Positions 41,469-51,190 of a DNA stretch of 64,000 nt are shown here, piece after piece; within the stretch, counting starts at the first letter, position 1, and each line of letters begins with the position of its first letter. A model generated the notes under the pieces. It was given only the letters and a program-made list of their open reading frames with translations, did not search any database and was not told the DNA's origin. The position numbers and the translations under genes were made by a program. Location of the stretch: the NCBI GenBank assembly GCA_963575745.1, contig CAUYUJ010009857.1, forward strand, positions 320,001 through 384,000, in the 5' to 3' direction. Source of the DNA: Prorocentrum cordatum (lineage: Eukaryota > Sar > Dinophyceae > Prorocentrales > Prorocentraceae).

Positions 41469-41852
41469 CGGGGCGCTCGCCCCGCCCGCCTTGACCTCCC
41501 GGTGCCGCCCCCCGTCAGCCATGCTCCCTGGGGCCCCGGCCTGCCCCCTGCCCTGGCGCCGTTGGCTGGCGCTTGCGCTGCTATTCGCCGGGCTGGGCGC
41601 CCTCTGGCCCCCCTGCCGTGCCTCTGGCTCTGGCGGCTGGACCGCCATTCCCCGCCCCGTAGCGGGGCGCCTTCGCCCCGCCCGCCGTGTGGCGGGGTGT
41701 TCCCTCTGCGACCATGCCCTGGCGCGCTGACAGGTGCTTCCGTGCTGCCAGCCGCCGGGCCGGGTGCCGCCTGGTCCTGCTGCTGTGCGCCTGGCCAGCA
41801 GCTGGGCCCCCTCTCCTGCCCTGCTGCCCTTGCAGTGGGGCGCCTTCGCCCC
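41469..41852. repeat. Three GC-rich hairpins with related stems
   Basis: CGGGGCG-CT-CGCCCCG at 41469-41484, GCGGGGCG-CCTT-CGCCCCGC at 41662-41681, and GGGGCG-CCTT-CGCCCC at 41837-41852. The last two are also followed by CCGC-rich and GGCGGGGTG sequence, so they are copies. Confidence 0.8.
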
Positions 41853-42882
41853 GCCGCTCGCCGCGCGGCGGGGTGCTCTCCGCCCCGGCTGCGATGCGTG
41901 CACTCGCTGGGCGCGGGCCCCCCCCTCCAGGCGCGACGCCGCCGCTGGGCCCGTGCTTGGCTGATGGCTGCGCCAGCCTGCCGCCTCGCTGGGCGACGAC
42001 CTGGAGCCGCGGCCGGCAGCCCCCGCCGTCCGCCCTCGGTGCTCGTTTCGGGCACCTGCCGCCCGCCCTAGTCTCCAGCCGCCGCCGTGGCGCTGCTGGT
42101 CGGGCGCGCTGCCGCGCCCCCGCCCTCTGCTGCGCATCTCTGCCACTGGCGCGCTGCTGGCTGGAAAAATTCCGCTGCAGCGCGGCCAGCATCGGCATCT
42201 GCAGGCAGCTCAGCCCGCTGCCCTCCAGCCCCGGCCTCGCGACCATCCCTACTGGATTTTGCCGCGTTCGTGGTCGCCCGCCGGCTCTTCGGCATTGGCG
42301 GCCCGCCACCGCCATGCGCAGCTGCCCGCGTGATCGGCATCGCGCCGGACAGGGGCGTCTTTCTCGACGTGGCCCTTCGCGCCCTCCTCCCGTATTGTTA
42401 TTCCTGCGTTTCGCGTGCTGCAGCCTCTGCTTCAGCCCCCGGGCGTGGCCGTGATGCTGCCCCGCGCCCGCTGCCAAGGTGATGCAGCACTGGCTGGCCG
42501 CGCCGGCCGCTCCAGGGCGATGTTCCTCGCCCTGTGAGTCCCTCCCCCCTTTTCCCTCCTCCGCGGCCGCTTTAGCCTTTCTCGCCCCGTCTTGCCGCCA
42601 GACAATTAGCGTCTACTGCTTCCAGGACCGCTTGAGCGCGCGTGCGGACTGCCTCTGCCGCGCCGCGAGGCAAAAATAAGCTTACTTTCCCCCAATCTTG
42701 ACCTAACAGCGAGCCAAACTTACATTTAATATCCCGCCTGTCCGCTAGTGTTATATCCCGCCCGCCCGTCGACGTTGCCAGTATCGTGTTTGCTCGATTC
42801 GTTTAATTGGTTTGTCCTCGCGCCACCAACTATTGAAGTATCCTTTCGACGTTCCGCCCGCCCTGCCCGCTTGAGTGTCCCG

Positions 42883-42886
<4 letters not shown>
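41853..42886. other. GC-rich region without a recognised gene
   Basis: Long open frames exist on both strands (for example 41581-42477 minus) with no recognisable domain. Composition changes to less GC-rich at about 42660. Confidence 0.5.
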
Positions 42887-42920
<34 letters not shown>

Positions 42921-42931
42921 ATTCGTCGTCG

Positions 42932-42963
<32 letters not shown>

Positions 42964-42968
42964 GTCGT
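42887..42968. repeat. (GTC)n microsatellite
   Basis: About 80 bp of GTC with a few GTT and ATT variants. Confidence 0.93.
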
Positions 42969-43129
42969 CCTTGGTTTGATCTTCGTGTGCCCCGCAACCA
43001 GCGAAACTTGCATCGACTTTCCCGCCCGCCAGCCCGCTTCAACTTCCCGCCCGACCGACCGTCCCCGCTTGAATGTCCCGCGTGCCCGGCATGCCCACCG
43101 GCTTCAATATCCCTGGGCTCTCCCTCTAG

Positions 43130-43290
43130 CCCCTCGCTTTTGCCCCGCTTCTGTCGGAGATTCGCACCTCGCACCTCGCTCTTCTCTCCGTCCTCTTCGT
43201 TCCTCTCTTCTCTATCCTCGCTCTCAGCTCCTCGCGCTCTGCTCTTCGCTCCTCTTTTCACGCTCCTTGCTTCTGGTGTCTCGCTCCCCG
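43130..43290. repeat. Pyrimidine-rich GCTCCTCGCTC-type repeat, third block
   Basis: Same class as 16495-16780 and 33210-33560. Confidence 0.7.
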
Positions 43291-43488
43291 CTGCGCTAGG
43301 CATGCAAGCCTGGGGCCCCGATATGACCCAGAGAAGCCACGCTCAGTTCCCAATTGCCCTTCCAGGGGCAGCCCCAAAGTATTTGCACGACGCCTGCCAT
43401 TCGTGAACACGCGACAGTACTTCAGCCTTCCAAGGGTATTTCGGCCACCAGTCGGCGGCGTGCTTGGGGGAGACGTGAGAGGGATCAG

Positions 43489-43523
43489 GCCTTCTCAGAA
43501 GGCGGCGGGGCTTCTCAGAAGCC
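43489..43523. repeat. Two adjacent hairpins with compensated stems
   Basis: GCCTTCT-C-AGAAGGC at 43489-43503 and GGCTTCT-C-AGAAGCC at 43509-43523. The two stems differ at one base pair with both sides changed. A further CTGAGAAGCC at 43533 can pair with the GGCTTCTCAG of the second hairpin. Confidence 0.82.
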
Positions 43524-43748
43524 TTTTCGCTTCCTGAGAAGCCCTTTCTATCTTCGGAGAAGGTTTTAAACGCTTCTCAGCAAGCTGGAGGCCTACCCAG
43601 CATTCTGAAAAGAACTCCCTGTCGCCACGACGCTGTCCCCCTCACCGCTCGCGACAGCCTGGGACCGCCCTCTGACCATCCAACCTATGTCCAGATTGGC
43701 TCCCAGATGGAGTCCCATGGATCATCTAGCGGAGCATCGACCTGCCAG

Positions 43749-43781
43749 TGGTGGATGATTGCCCGCGGGTTCACACTAGTC
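43749..43781 (+). repeat. Hairpin tag, copy 18 (degenerate)
   Basis: GTGGTGGATGATTGCCCGCG, then GGTTCACACTAGTC. Stem largely lost; the CTAGTC end and position relative to the PPR start are kept. Confidence 0.5.
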
Positions 43782-43886
43782 AGCCACAACGCTGGGATGA
43801 GCGCGTGCGAGAGAGCCGGACAGTGGCAGCAGGCGCTGGCATTGTTCAGAGAGATGCGGGAGGCGCATTTGCAGCCCGACGCTATC
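43782..43886 (+). CDS. Single PPR-repeat exon or fragment
   Basis: One complete PPR repeat (SHNAGMSACERAGQWQQAL through EAHLQPDAI) directly after the degenerate tag. It then passes into CTACATTGCAGGGCCCTCCG, the degenerate PPR start seen after other tags, and into an array. The order PPR, degenerate PPR start, array shows directly that the CTACATTGCAGGG phrase is PPR-derived. Confidence 0.6.
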
Positions 43887-43949
43887 TTTCCTACATTGCA
43901 GGGCCCTCCGTGTGCGGGCTACGTCCTGGCCCGAATGCGAGTCCTCGGC

Positions 43950-44310
43950 GCCGTGAGAGCGCTAAGACGCCCCAGACGCCTGTGCCGCGACACCTGAGGC
44001 GGTCAAGAGGGTCCCCAGAGGCTTCCAAGATGGTCCAAGAGGCCTCCGAGATGGTCCAAGAGCGCTCCAAGACGCCCAAGATACCATCAAGACGGTCCAA
44101 AAAGCACCCACGACGCCTCGGCGGCCCAAGACGGCTCCAGATGGCCCCAAGACGGCTCAAGAGGCGCCCAAGACGGCTCAAGGCGGCCCCAAGATGGCCA
44201 GGAGGCGCCCAAGTTTCTCCAGAGGCCCCCAAGAGGCCCCCAAGAGGCCCAAAAGAGGCCCGAAGGAGGCCCCAAGCGATTCCAAAACGGTCCTCACGAG
44301 GCACCGAGAA
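43950..44310 (+). repeat. 10-11 bp array, short
   Basis: Units CCAAGATGGTC, CCAAGACGGCTC and CCCCAAGAGGCC in plus orientation. Confidence 0.8.
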
Positions 44311-44476
44311 ACCTCAACACTGCCTCCACGAGAGGGGTGACGGACGAGGGGCGAGGCCCCTTTCAAGCCCAAATGAGCTGTTCTTCACGAATCGGGGGCC
44401 CCAGATGCTTTTATCCTGGTGGGGATTTGCTGTAGATCGACGGTTGACGATCGAAGATCGAGGGGATTGAGAGTCG

Positions 44477-45366
<890 letters not shown>

Positions 45367-45614
45367 TCCAGGAGGAGCGAGATCGCGAAGGGTCGAGGAT
45401 CACACAGGAAGCCCCCGTTGCACTCCTCTCGGGACTGTCCCGCCTCCCCGGCCCGAACCTTTTTTTATTCTGCAATGTAGTCCGTAGACTCATCCTGGTT
45501 CTCCTCTTCCTCGGCTACGGCTGGGCTCCACGTGACTTCCTCGAGCGCTGCCAGCGCTACCAGCCTGCACGGCTGGCAGGCGCTGGCGGTGCCAGACCAC
45601 CCCTGGTGACTCCC

Positions 45615-46240
45615 GGGACGGTTCCAGAGGGCCTCAAGACGGCCCCAGAGGCAGCTTCAAAAATCCCCAGGGGGCCCTAGCTCGGTCGAGTGGACCATAG
45701 TAAGGACGAGAGGACCGCAGCGGCGCCAATAGATGCCCCGGATTGATTTCGCGCGGCCTCTGGATCCCCCAGGGGAATGCCCCAGAGGGCCCTTGAAGGG
45801 CCCGACGATGGCCCAATAGATGCCTGAGTCGGCCCAAGACGGCTCCGAGAGGGCGTCAAGGCGGCCCAAGGGACCTGAGGGAGATGCGGGAGGCGATACT
45901 GGATCACGACGACAACCATGTTCTGATGCAGTGAGAACAGGGTAACGTTCGGTCCAGAGCCCGCCAAGAGGCCCCTAAGGACTGGTCCAAGAGTCCAAGA
46001 GGGCCAGCGATATGGCCCCAGGAGGGACTCAGAGAGCACGAGAAAGATCCAGGGCAGCCTCAGGACAACCCTAAGGCAGCCCCGAGACGACCCAACAAGG
46101 CCCCCCAGTGGGCTGCCCCCAGCACAGTGCAGGACAGTCCCAGGTGGCCCAATAGCTCCGAGGCGTTCAAGGGCATCCCCAAAGGGCCCTAAGGTGCCCC
46201 CTCATCCAGCCTAGAAGAGCCCCAAGATGGCCTCCCCATC
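45615..46240 (+). repeat. Intron-like module M, copy 4
   Basis: GATGCGGGAGGCGATACTGG, CAGAGCCCGCCAAGAGGCCC and CCAGGAGGGACTCAGAGAGC match the other copies. Confidence 0.75.
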
Positions 46241-46353
46241 TTTCGAGTCCCAGGGCGGCCACAAGCGTCGAAACCATCATATTTGCAATGTGCGTTGGCC
46301 TCCTCGTCTTACCGGCCCAAGACGGTCCTAATATTGATTGTGTCATTTGTTGG

Positions 46354-46384
46354 CCGTGGGTTTCATCCACGGGACACCCTAATC
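46354..46384 (+). repeat. Hairpin tag, copy 19 (altered stem)
   Basis: CCGTGG-GTTTCAT-CCACGG, then GACACCCTAATC. The stem pairs over 6 bp with a 7-nt loop. Confidence 0.65.
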
Positions 46385-46495
46385 AGCTACGAAGCTGGAA
46401 TCGGCGCGCGCGATAAAAGCGAGCGTAGCATGCAGGTGTCATTGTTGCTCAGCGACTTGAGGAGCGCGGCACGTATCTTCTCATCTATTATGCCA
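46385..46495 (+). pseudogene. Degenerate PPR repeat
   Basis: SYEAGIGARDKSERSMQVSLLLSDL begins right after the tag and is the paralogue of 35648-35750. The C of ACEKG is lost. Confidence 0.6.
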
Positions 46496-46748
46496 GGCAA
46501 GTTTGTATGCAAAATCCTCATTTCATTTCACTCATTTTATCGTTGTCGACATGGTAGGCCTTGATTAGGTCCGATCGGACTCCGCAACATGTCGACATGT
46601 CGAATGTCCGATCGACTGCCTGCCTGGGCTGGCCCACTCGGACTCCACCGCTGGTCGGAGCGTGTCGGAAGCGTCCCAGCGCGCACCCTCCATAGCGCCG
46701 TGTCGCGAGCAGGTTTGTCGTCTTCTATGTTTTGTTGCGCCATGATTT
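46475..46748 (+). repeat. Intron-like module N, copy 4
   Basis: ATGCCAGGCAAGTTTGTATG, AGGTCCGATCGGACTC and GGTCGGAGCGTGTCGGAAGC match copies 1 and 3. Confidence 0.78.
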
Positions 46749-46766
46749 CACGGGTCAGCCCTAGTC
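46749..46766 (+). repeat. Hairpin tag, copy 20 (right half only)
   Basis: CACGGGTCAGCCCTAGTC without the left stem arm. The PPR start follows directly. Confidence 0.75.
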
Positions 46767-47186
46767 AGCTACAACGCTGGGATCAGCGCGTGCGAGAAAG
46801 GCAGGCGGTGGGATTTGGCGTTGGCAGTGCTCAAGGAGATGTTGGAGGTGAAGATGGAGCCCGACGTCATCAGCTGCAGTGCTGGGATCCGTGCGTGCGA
46901 AAAGTGCGCGCAGTGGGAGCGAGCTATGGCGCTGCTCAAGGATATGTGGGAAATAAAGGTGGAGCCCGAAGTCACCACCTACAACTCTTGTATTCGTGCG
47001 TTGGGGCACAGCGAAAAATGGCAGCATGCAATGTCTTTACTCAGTGATATCCGGGAGGCCCAGTTGGAGCTCAGCGTCATCAGCTGCAACGGCGGACTCA
47101 CCGCGTGCGTGACAGGCAGTCAGTGGCAGCAGGCTCTGGCGCTGCTCAGGGACGCTCGGGGGACGAAGTTGGAGCCCAATCGCATT
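46767..47186 (+). CDS. PPR-repeat exon or fragment, 4 repeats
   Basis: Four complete 35-residue PPR repeats in one frame: SYNAGISACEKGRRWDLALAV..., SCSAGIRACEKCAQWERAMAL..., TYNSCIRALGHSEKWQHAMSL..., SCNGGLTACVTGSQWQQALAL.... They are more diverged from one another than the repeats at 7284-7808. In functional PPR proteins, variable positions near the repeat start and end set the RNA base bound; these repeats vary there, so this tract may be under a different constraint. It ends at EPNRI and then a decayed repeat start. No targeting peptide or start codon can be assigned. Confidence 0.72.
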
Positions 47187-47289
47187 CAATCTAAATTGCC
47201 AGGACCCCTGCATGCGGATCGTCTGGGCGGCTCCGCCTCGGCCCTCCGATGCCCGCTGGGTGCCTCTCTGGCCCCCGAGTGCTCCCAAT

Positions 47290-47780
47290 ACCGAGACAGC
47301 CCCAGTGATAACCCCCCAATCCAGCGGCAGCACAGCTAGCAGCGGCAGCTGTGAGCTGCTAGCAGCAGCAACCAGGCAGCACCAACAAAAACATAACCAG
47401 CAAGCATCACCCGCCTGCAGCAGTACGCAACAGCGGCACGCAGCAGTACCACACATCACACATTTACAGCACCAGCACCAAACATCATCAAGAGGGAACA
47501 CCAGACCACAGTCAGCATCAGCACGCACCGTTCCGCAGACAGTAGCAGAAGGAACTATCAAACGGCGGCAACCAGCAGCACCCACCACCAGGCAGCAGCG
47601 CGCGGCAGTAAGCAGCAGCGAGTGGACGAGCAATCAATAAAGCAAGCAAGCGAGCGATCAATAGTCAAGCTAACGGGACGGCATGCAAGCGGGCAGGCGG
47701 ACAAGAAAGCTGGCAGGCCAGCAGGCCAGCAGCCACGCAAGCAGGAACGCTCACACGCAGGCAAGCGACCCCAACCCTTG
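47290..47780. repeat. CAG-rich then GCAAGCAGGC-type degenerate repeats
   Basis: 47290-47640 has CAGCAG and GGCAGCA units like 33575-33745. 47640-47780 has AAGCAAGCGAGC and GGCAGGCGGACAAG-like units. A tag-like sequence follows. Confidence 0.7.
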
Positions 47781-47790
47781 CATACGAATT

Positions 47791-47820
47791 CGTGGACGTT
47801 AGTCTGTGGGCCAATCTTAA
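47791..47820 (+). repeat. Hairpin tag, copy 21 (degenerate)
   Basis: CGTGGAC-GTTA-GTCTGTG, then GGCCAATCTTAATG. A PPR-like start (NSGTRACGKGL) follows at about 47830. Confidence 0.6.
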
Positions 47821-48086
47821 TGACCCCTTCAATTCTGGGACGCGTGCGTGCGGGAAGGGTCTCTGGGCCAAGTGGCTTCTCGGGCCCCGCTGGGGCTGCC
47901 CTGAGCTCGGTGCTGCCCTGCAGGCCCAGCCTTCGACCAGGCCCGAGACGGCTGGAGCTGGCCCCGCAAAGCGGCCTGTCAGGGCCCGTAGGAGGCCCCA
48001 CGTGGCTCCAAAAGGCCCTCAGAAGGCCACGGGACGTTCAACAATTTGCGAAACCTGAATGTAACTTACACCGGAGAAGAACCCCA

Positions 48087-48151
48087 ATCAGACAGAACGA
48101 TTAGATAATGTTTTGCGTACCAAGGAGTGAGGCAGATATAAAGAATTACCA

Positions 48152-48182
<31 letters not shown>

Positions 48183-48333
48183 TAAAGCGAAAGAGAGAGG
48201 GAGAGAGAGAGAGAGAGAGGAATGAGAGAGAGAGAGAGAAAGAGAGAGAAAGAGAGCGAGAGAGATAGCATGACACGGAGAAAAAAACACATCAGACACA
48301 ACGATTAGAGAATGTACTGCGTATCGGGGAAGC
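48087..48333. repeat. ~45-bp direct repeats around a (GA)n microsatellite
   Basis: AATCAGACAGAACGATTAGA with AATGTTTTGCGTACC (48087-48131) and ACATCAGACACAACGATTAG with AATGTACTGCGTATC (48289-48333) flank about 120 bp of GA repeats. The GA run is introduced by ATTACCAAGAGAGAAAG. Confidence 0.85.
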
Positions 48334-48348
48334 ACGACATGGTGAGAC

Positions 48349-48370
48349 TCCGTAGCCATTTTGGCTCAAG
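48349..48370 (+). other. Complete dinoflagellate spliced-leader sequence (DinoSL relict)
   Basis: The 22 nt start TCCGTAGCC and end ATTTTGGCTCAAG, matching the canonical dinoflagellate spliced leader (D-CCGUAGCC...GGCUCAAG) at every position. It is not part of an SL RNA gene, because no GT splice donor follows (ACCATGG comes next). It therefore marks the 5' end of an mRNA that was trans-spliced and then copied into the genome. Confidence 0.93.
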
Positions 48371-48499
48371 ACCATGGCACCCGCCCGTTGGGCGCAAGGC
48401 ACGACGTGGCGCTTCGAGCACCAAGGGTGGTGCTTGGCATAGCCAAAAATCTTCGATCAACGAGTCAAGTGCAGTTCAGCTTTCGCGGCCGCGCGCGCG

Positions 48500-49548
48500 A
48501 TGGCCACGGGGACGCATTCGCAGTGTGCGCAGTGCCACTACTTCAACTCGGAGGGACGCGAGCGGTGCCGCCAGGCAGGCTGCACGGGGTGCCGCCCATG
48601 GAAGCAACCCGCGGCGGGACAGGTGCAAGGTGCCCGCGGCCGTTGGGCCCAGGGAGCGCCCGAGCTTGGCGGTGGCGGCCAGGCTTCGCCGAAGGTGCGT
48701 GTCGTCGAGCCGCGCCGTCGGCGCGGCGGAGGCGGCGGCGGCAACAGTGCCACGATCTCGACGGCCCAGGTCCAGAAGGCGCTCGAGTACGACGACGATC
48801 AGTGGAAGCTGGGGCCTCCTCGGGGAGAGCGACGTGGCCAAGGTCGAGCACGCCCAGCGGCTCCGCGCAGTCGCGCCGAGTGGCCAACAGCTCACGCAGA
48901 AGGCGGACCAGGCCGCCAAGGCCCTCCTGGCGGCGCAGGGCAAGAGGGACAGGCTCGAAGAGCAGGCCTTCCGCACCCTCCAGCAGCTGGATGAGGCCCG
49001 CGCGGATGCGGCCAGGAAGGAGGCTGAATTGGCGGCGGCCAGGGCCGAGGTCAAGGAGAAGTGCGGCGGCATTGACATCGGGGCCTTGTGCGCGCCGCTC
49101 TCGGCCAAGGTCGCGGAGGTCACCGCCAATGCTACGCAGCAAAGGGCCTGCGAAGCTGCTGGCGAGCCTTCTCCAGGTCGTCCAGGAGGTGGCCGCAAAG
49201 GCCCAGGAGGCTGCCCAAGCAGCCCCGCCGGCGGCAAACCCGGAGGCCGCCTCCGTGGGTGAGGAAGGCGGAGGCGCAGTCCATCCCGCCGCAGCTGCCG
49301 CGGGCGCGGGTCCAGGGGCGCCGGCTGCCGAGGCGGCACTGGCTTCCGAGGGCCCGAACAGCATGGACCAGAGCGCGTTCCTGGGCGAGTTCGATAAAGG
49401 GGACCCTTTTGGTCTTCTTGCTGGCGTAGCTGACGAGGGCGAGCGCAAGCGAGCCCAGGACAGTCTCGCCCTGCTGGCCGACTTGGCCAAGCGGCGGCGC
49501 ACGGGGGCCGGCAGCAGCGCCAGAGACGGCAACCCGTCACCTGGGTAA
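48500..49548 (+). pseudogene. LINE ORF1-like protein, two frameshifts
   Basis: A start codon at 48500 opens MATGTHSQCAQC, giving a C-x2-C-x10-C-x4-C-x2-C motif at residues 9-31, likely zinc-binding and nucleic-acid-binding. After about 100 residues the reading moves to a second frame near 48815. There an Ala/Glu/Lys/Arg-rich region (for example TQKADQAAKALLAAQGKRD) looks like a long coiled coil. A second shift near 49150 moves to a third frame, ending at the stop at 49546-49548 after a KRRRTG basic patch. Length (about 350 codons) fits an ORF1. A short upstream frame (48373-48441) precedes it. Confidence 0.65.
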
Positions 49549-49559
49549 AAGGTGGCTGT

Positions 49560-50360
49560 GCCCCACCGTCAACGCCACGGCGTACTCGTCCTTTGAGGCC
49601 TGTCACGCCGCGGCGTGACCTCCGCCAGGCGGACCTCGTGAGCGTGCAGGAGACGCACCTGGCGGAGGAGAGGTGCCGCGAGGTCGAGGTGCAGCTGGGG
49701 CGCATGGGCTGGCATGCTGCAGCCACAGCAGGGCAGGGTTCGCGAGTTGGCCACCCCGGCCACGGTGTACTGCTGCAGATGGCTCCGGGGAGGCTCGCCA
49801 TGAGAGCTTTCGAGGACACGGGCATCGTGGAGGCGGTGCCAGGGCGCGCCGTGGTCGTGCACGTCCGTGCGCTGTGCCGCGGCGGGATCGCGTGGGGTAA
49901 CACGTACCTGCACTCGGGCGTCGGGCTGGTCGGCTGGTCCAGGAGAATCTTGAGCTCCTGGAGGCGCTGGCCCAGAGGCCGCGTGCGATCGGGAAGCCGT
50001 TTCTGATAGCAGGGGGCTGGAACGTGGAGCCGCACGAGCTGGCCGCCAGCTCCTTCCTGCAGCAGGTCGGGGGCACTATCGTGGCGCCTGCGGAGGGCAC
50101 GTGCGAACCCGCGATGCGCGTGCTGGGCTACTTCGTCGTCTCCCCGCATTTCCGTAGGGCGAAGGCTGCGGTCTGGGGCAGCTGGCCCTCGACGCCGCAC
50201 TTTCCTGTGTACCTGGAGACCCTCGGGGACATGGTGGACAGCTGGGTGCAGGTGCCGTGCGGGCCGAGGGCCTTCCCCACCCCGCAGCTGTCGCAGGGCT
50301 GCTGCAGCAAGGACTACAGCGACGATTGGCGAACGGCGCGTCGCGGCCGCTGAGTCCGCA
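49560..50360 (+). pseudogene. LINE AP-type endonuclease domain, frameshifted and mutated
   Basis: AP endonucleases of LINEs nick target DNA to prime reverse transcription. QETH at 49646-49657 is the expected Glu-containing motif and lies within LVSVQETHLAEE. After a frameshift near 49930 the sequence FLIAGGWNVEPHELAAS appears, where the family has GDWN; the Asp is Gly here (50012-50023). TPHFPV at 50192-50209 corresponds to the terminal SDH(F/H)PV-type motif. The fold is clear but the catalytic Asp loss and frameshift indicate a dead domain. Confidence 0.7.
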
Positions 50361-50363
50361 GAC

Positions 50364-51190
50364 GTGGGCTGGAGAGCTTTCATCAACTGCGCGGAGCGGC
50401 AGCTGGTGGACGCATGCGGGCTCGCGGGTGACACCGACGGCTACCTAGGGCACGGCGATGGCGTGGCCTTCAGGTGGAAGAACGAGTGCACGCCGTCGCC
50501 GCCCCGGTTCCCAAAGGCGTCTGCCGAGGCCATCTGGTGCAAGCAGGTGGGGCTGAGACTGCGGAGGGTGTTCGCGTTCGCTGGAAGAGAGGGTGGAGAA
50601 GCTGCGCCCTTCGTCCACGGGGGCAGCTCCCTGTACTTCGAATGCGTCTTCACCTAGTTACCTCGTCGTGGACGGTTGCACGGCCTGGTGCCGGTGTCTG
50701 CGCCGAGAGCGCGCCTGTCGCGGTTTCCGCCGGCCGGTCTTGACGGCGACCGGCCGCGCCCCCAGGGCTTTCCATCCAAGGATTTGTCCATGGTTTTTGC
50801 GTTTCCAGTGGCGCAGCCGCACTTGGTGGGAGCGGCCTCGATACGGGGCTGCCGCCTGGGATTCAGGGCTCCAGCTCCGATGTCGTCGTTGGAGGCTCGC
50901 TGCAGCGCGTCCAGGGGCTTCGGCAACTTGCCAGGCTCGCGCGGTCCGCGCCGCTGCGGACGCTACAGCCGCTCGCCGCCGAAGCGGCGCGGCTCCCGCT
51001 TGACATCGGGCAGGCTGCTGGCGCCACCGCGCTGGACCTGGCGGGTGAGCTTCTCGAGCGGGACCGGCAGCATGGCCAGGAGAACGCGTCCGCCTGGCGC
51101 GGCGCGCAGGGCCAGGGCAGCGCTGGCGGCCTCCACCACTGGGCCAAGGAGCCCGAGGGCTGGCGGGCGAGTCGCGCAGTAGCCGACGGG
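50364..51190 (+). pseudogene. LINE endonuclease-RT linker region
   Basis: An open stretch (ADVGWRAFINCAERQLVDAC, about 50364-50657), then a section near 50950-51190 readable as LARSAPLRTLQPLAAEAARL and ALDLAGELLERDRQHG, typical of the region between endonuclease and reverse transcriptase. No catalytic motifs are expected here. Frames change at least twice. Confidence 0.5.

Noticed and set aside
41108-42477. Long minus-strand frames of 298-315 codons
   Set aside because: Arg/Ala/Gly/Pro-rich translations of GC-rich DNA that overlap equally long plus-strand frames; no recognisable domain.
48349-48370. The possibility that this is an SL RNA gene
   Set aside because: The leader is followed by ACCATGG rather than a GT splice donor and the intron-like part of SL RNA, and a LINE ORF follows.
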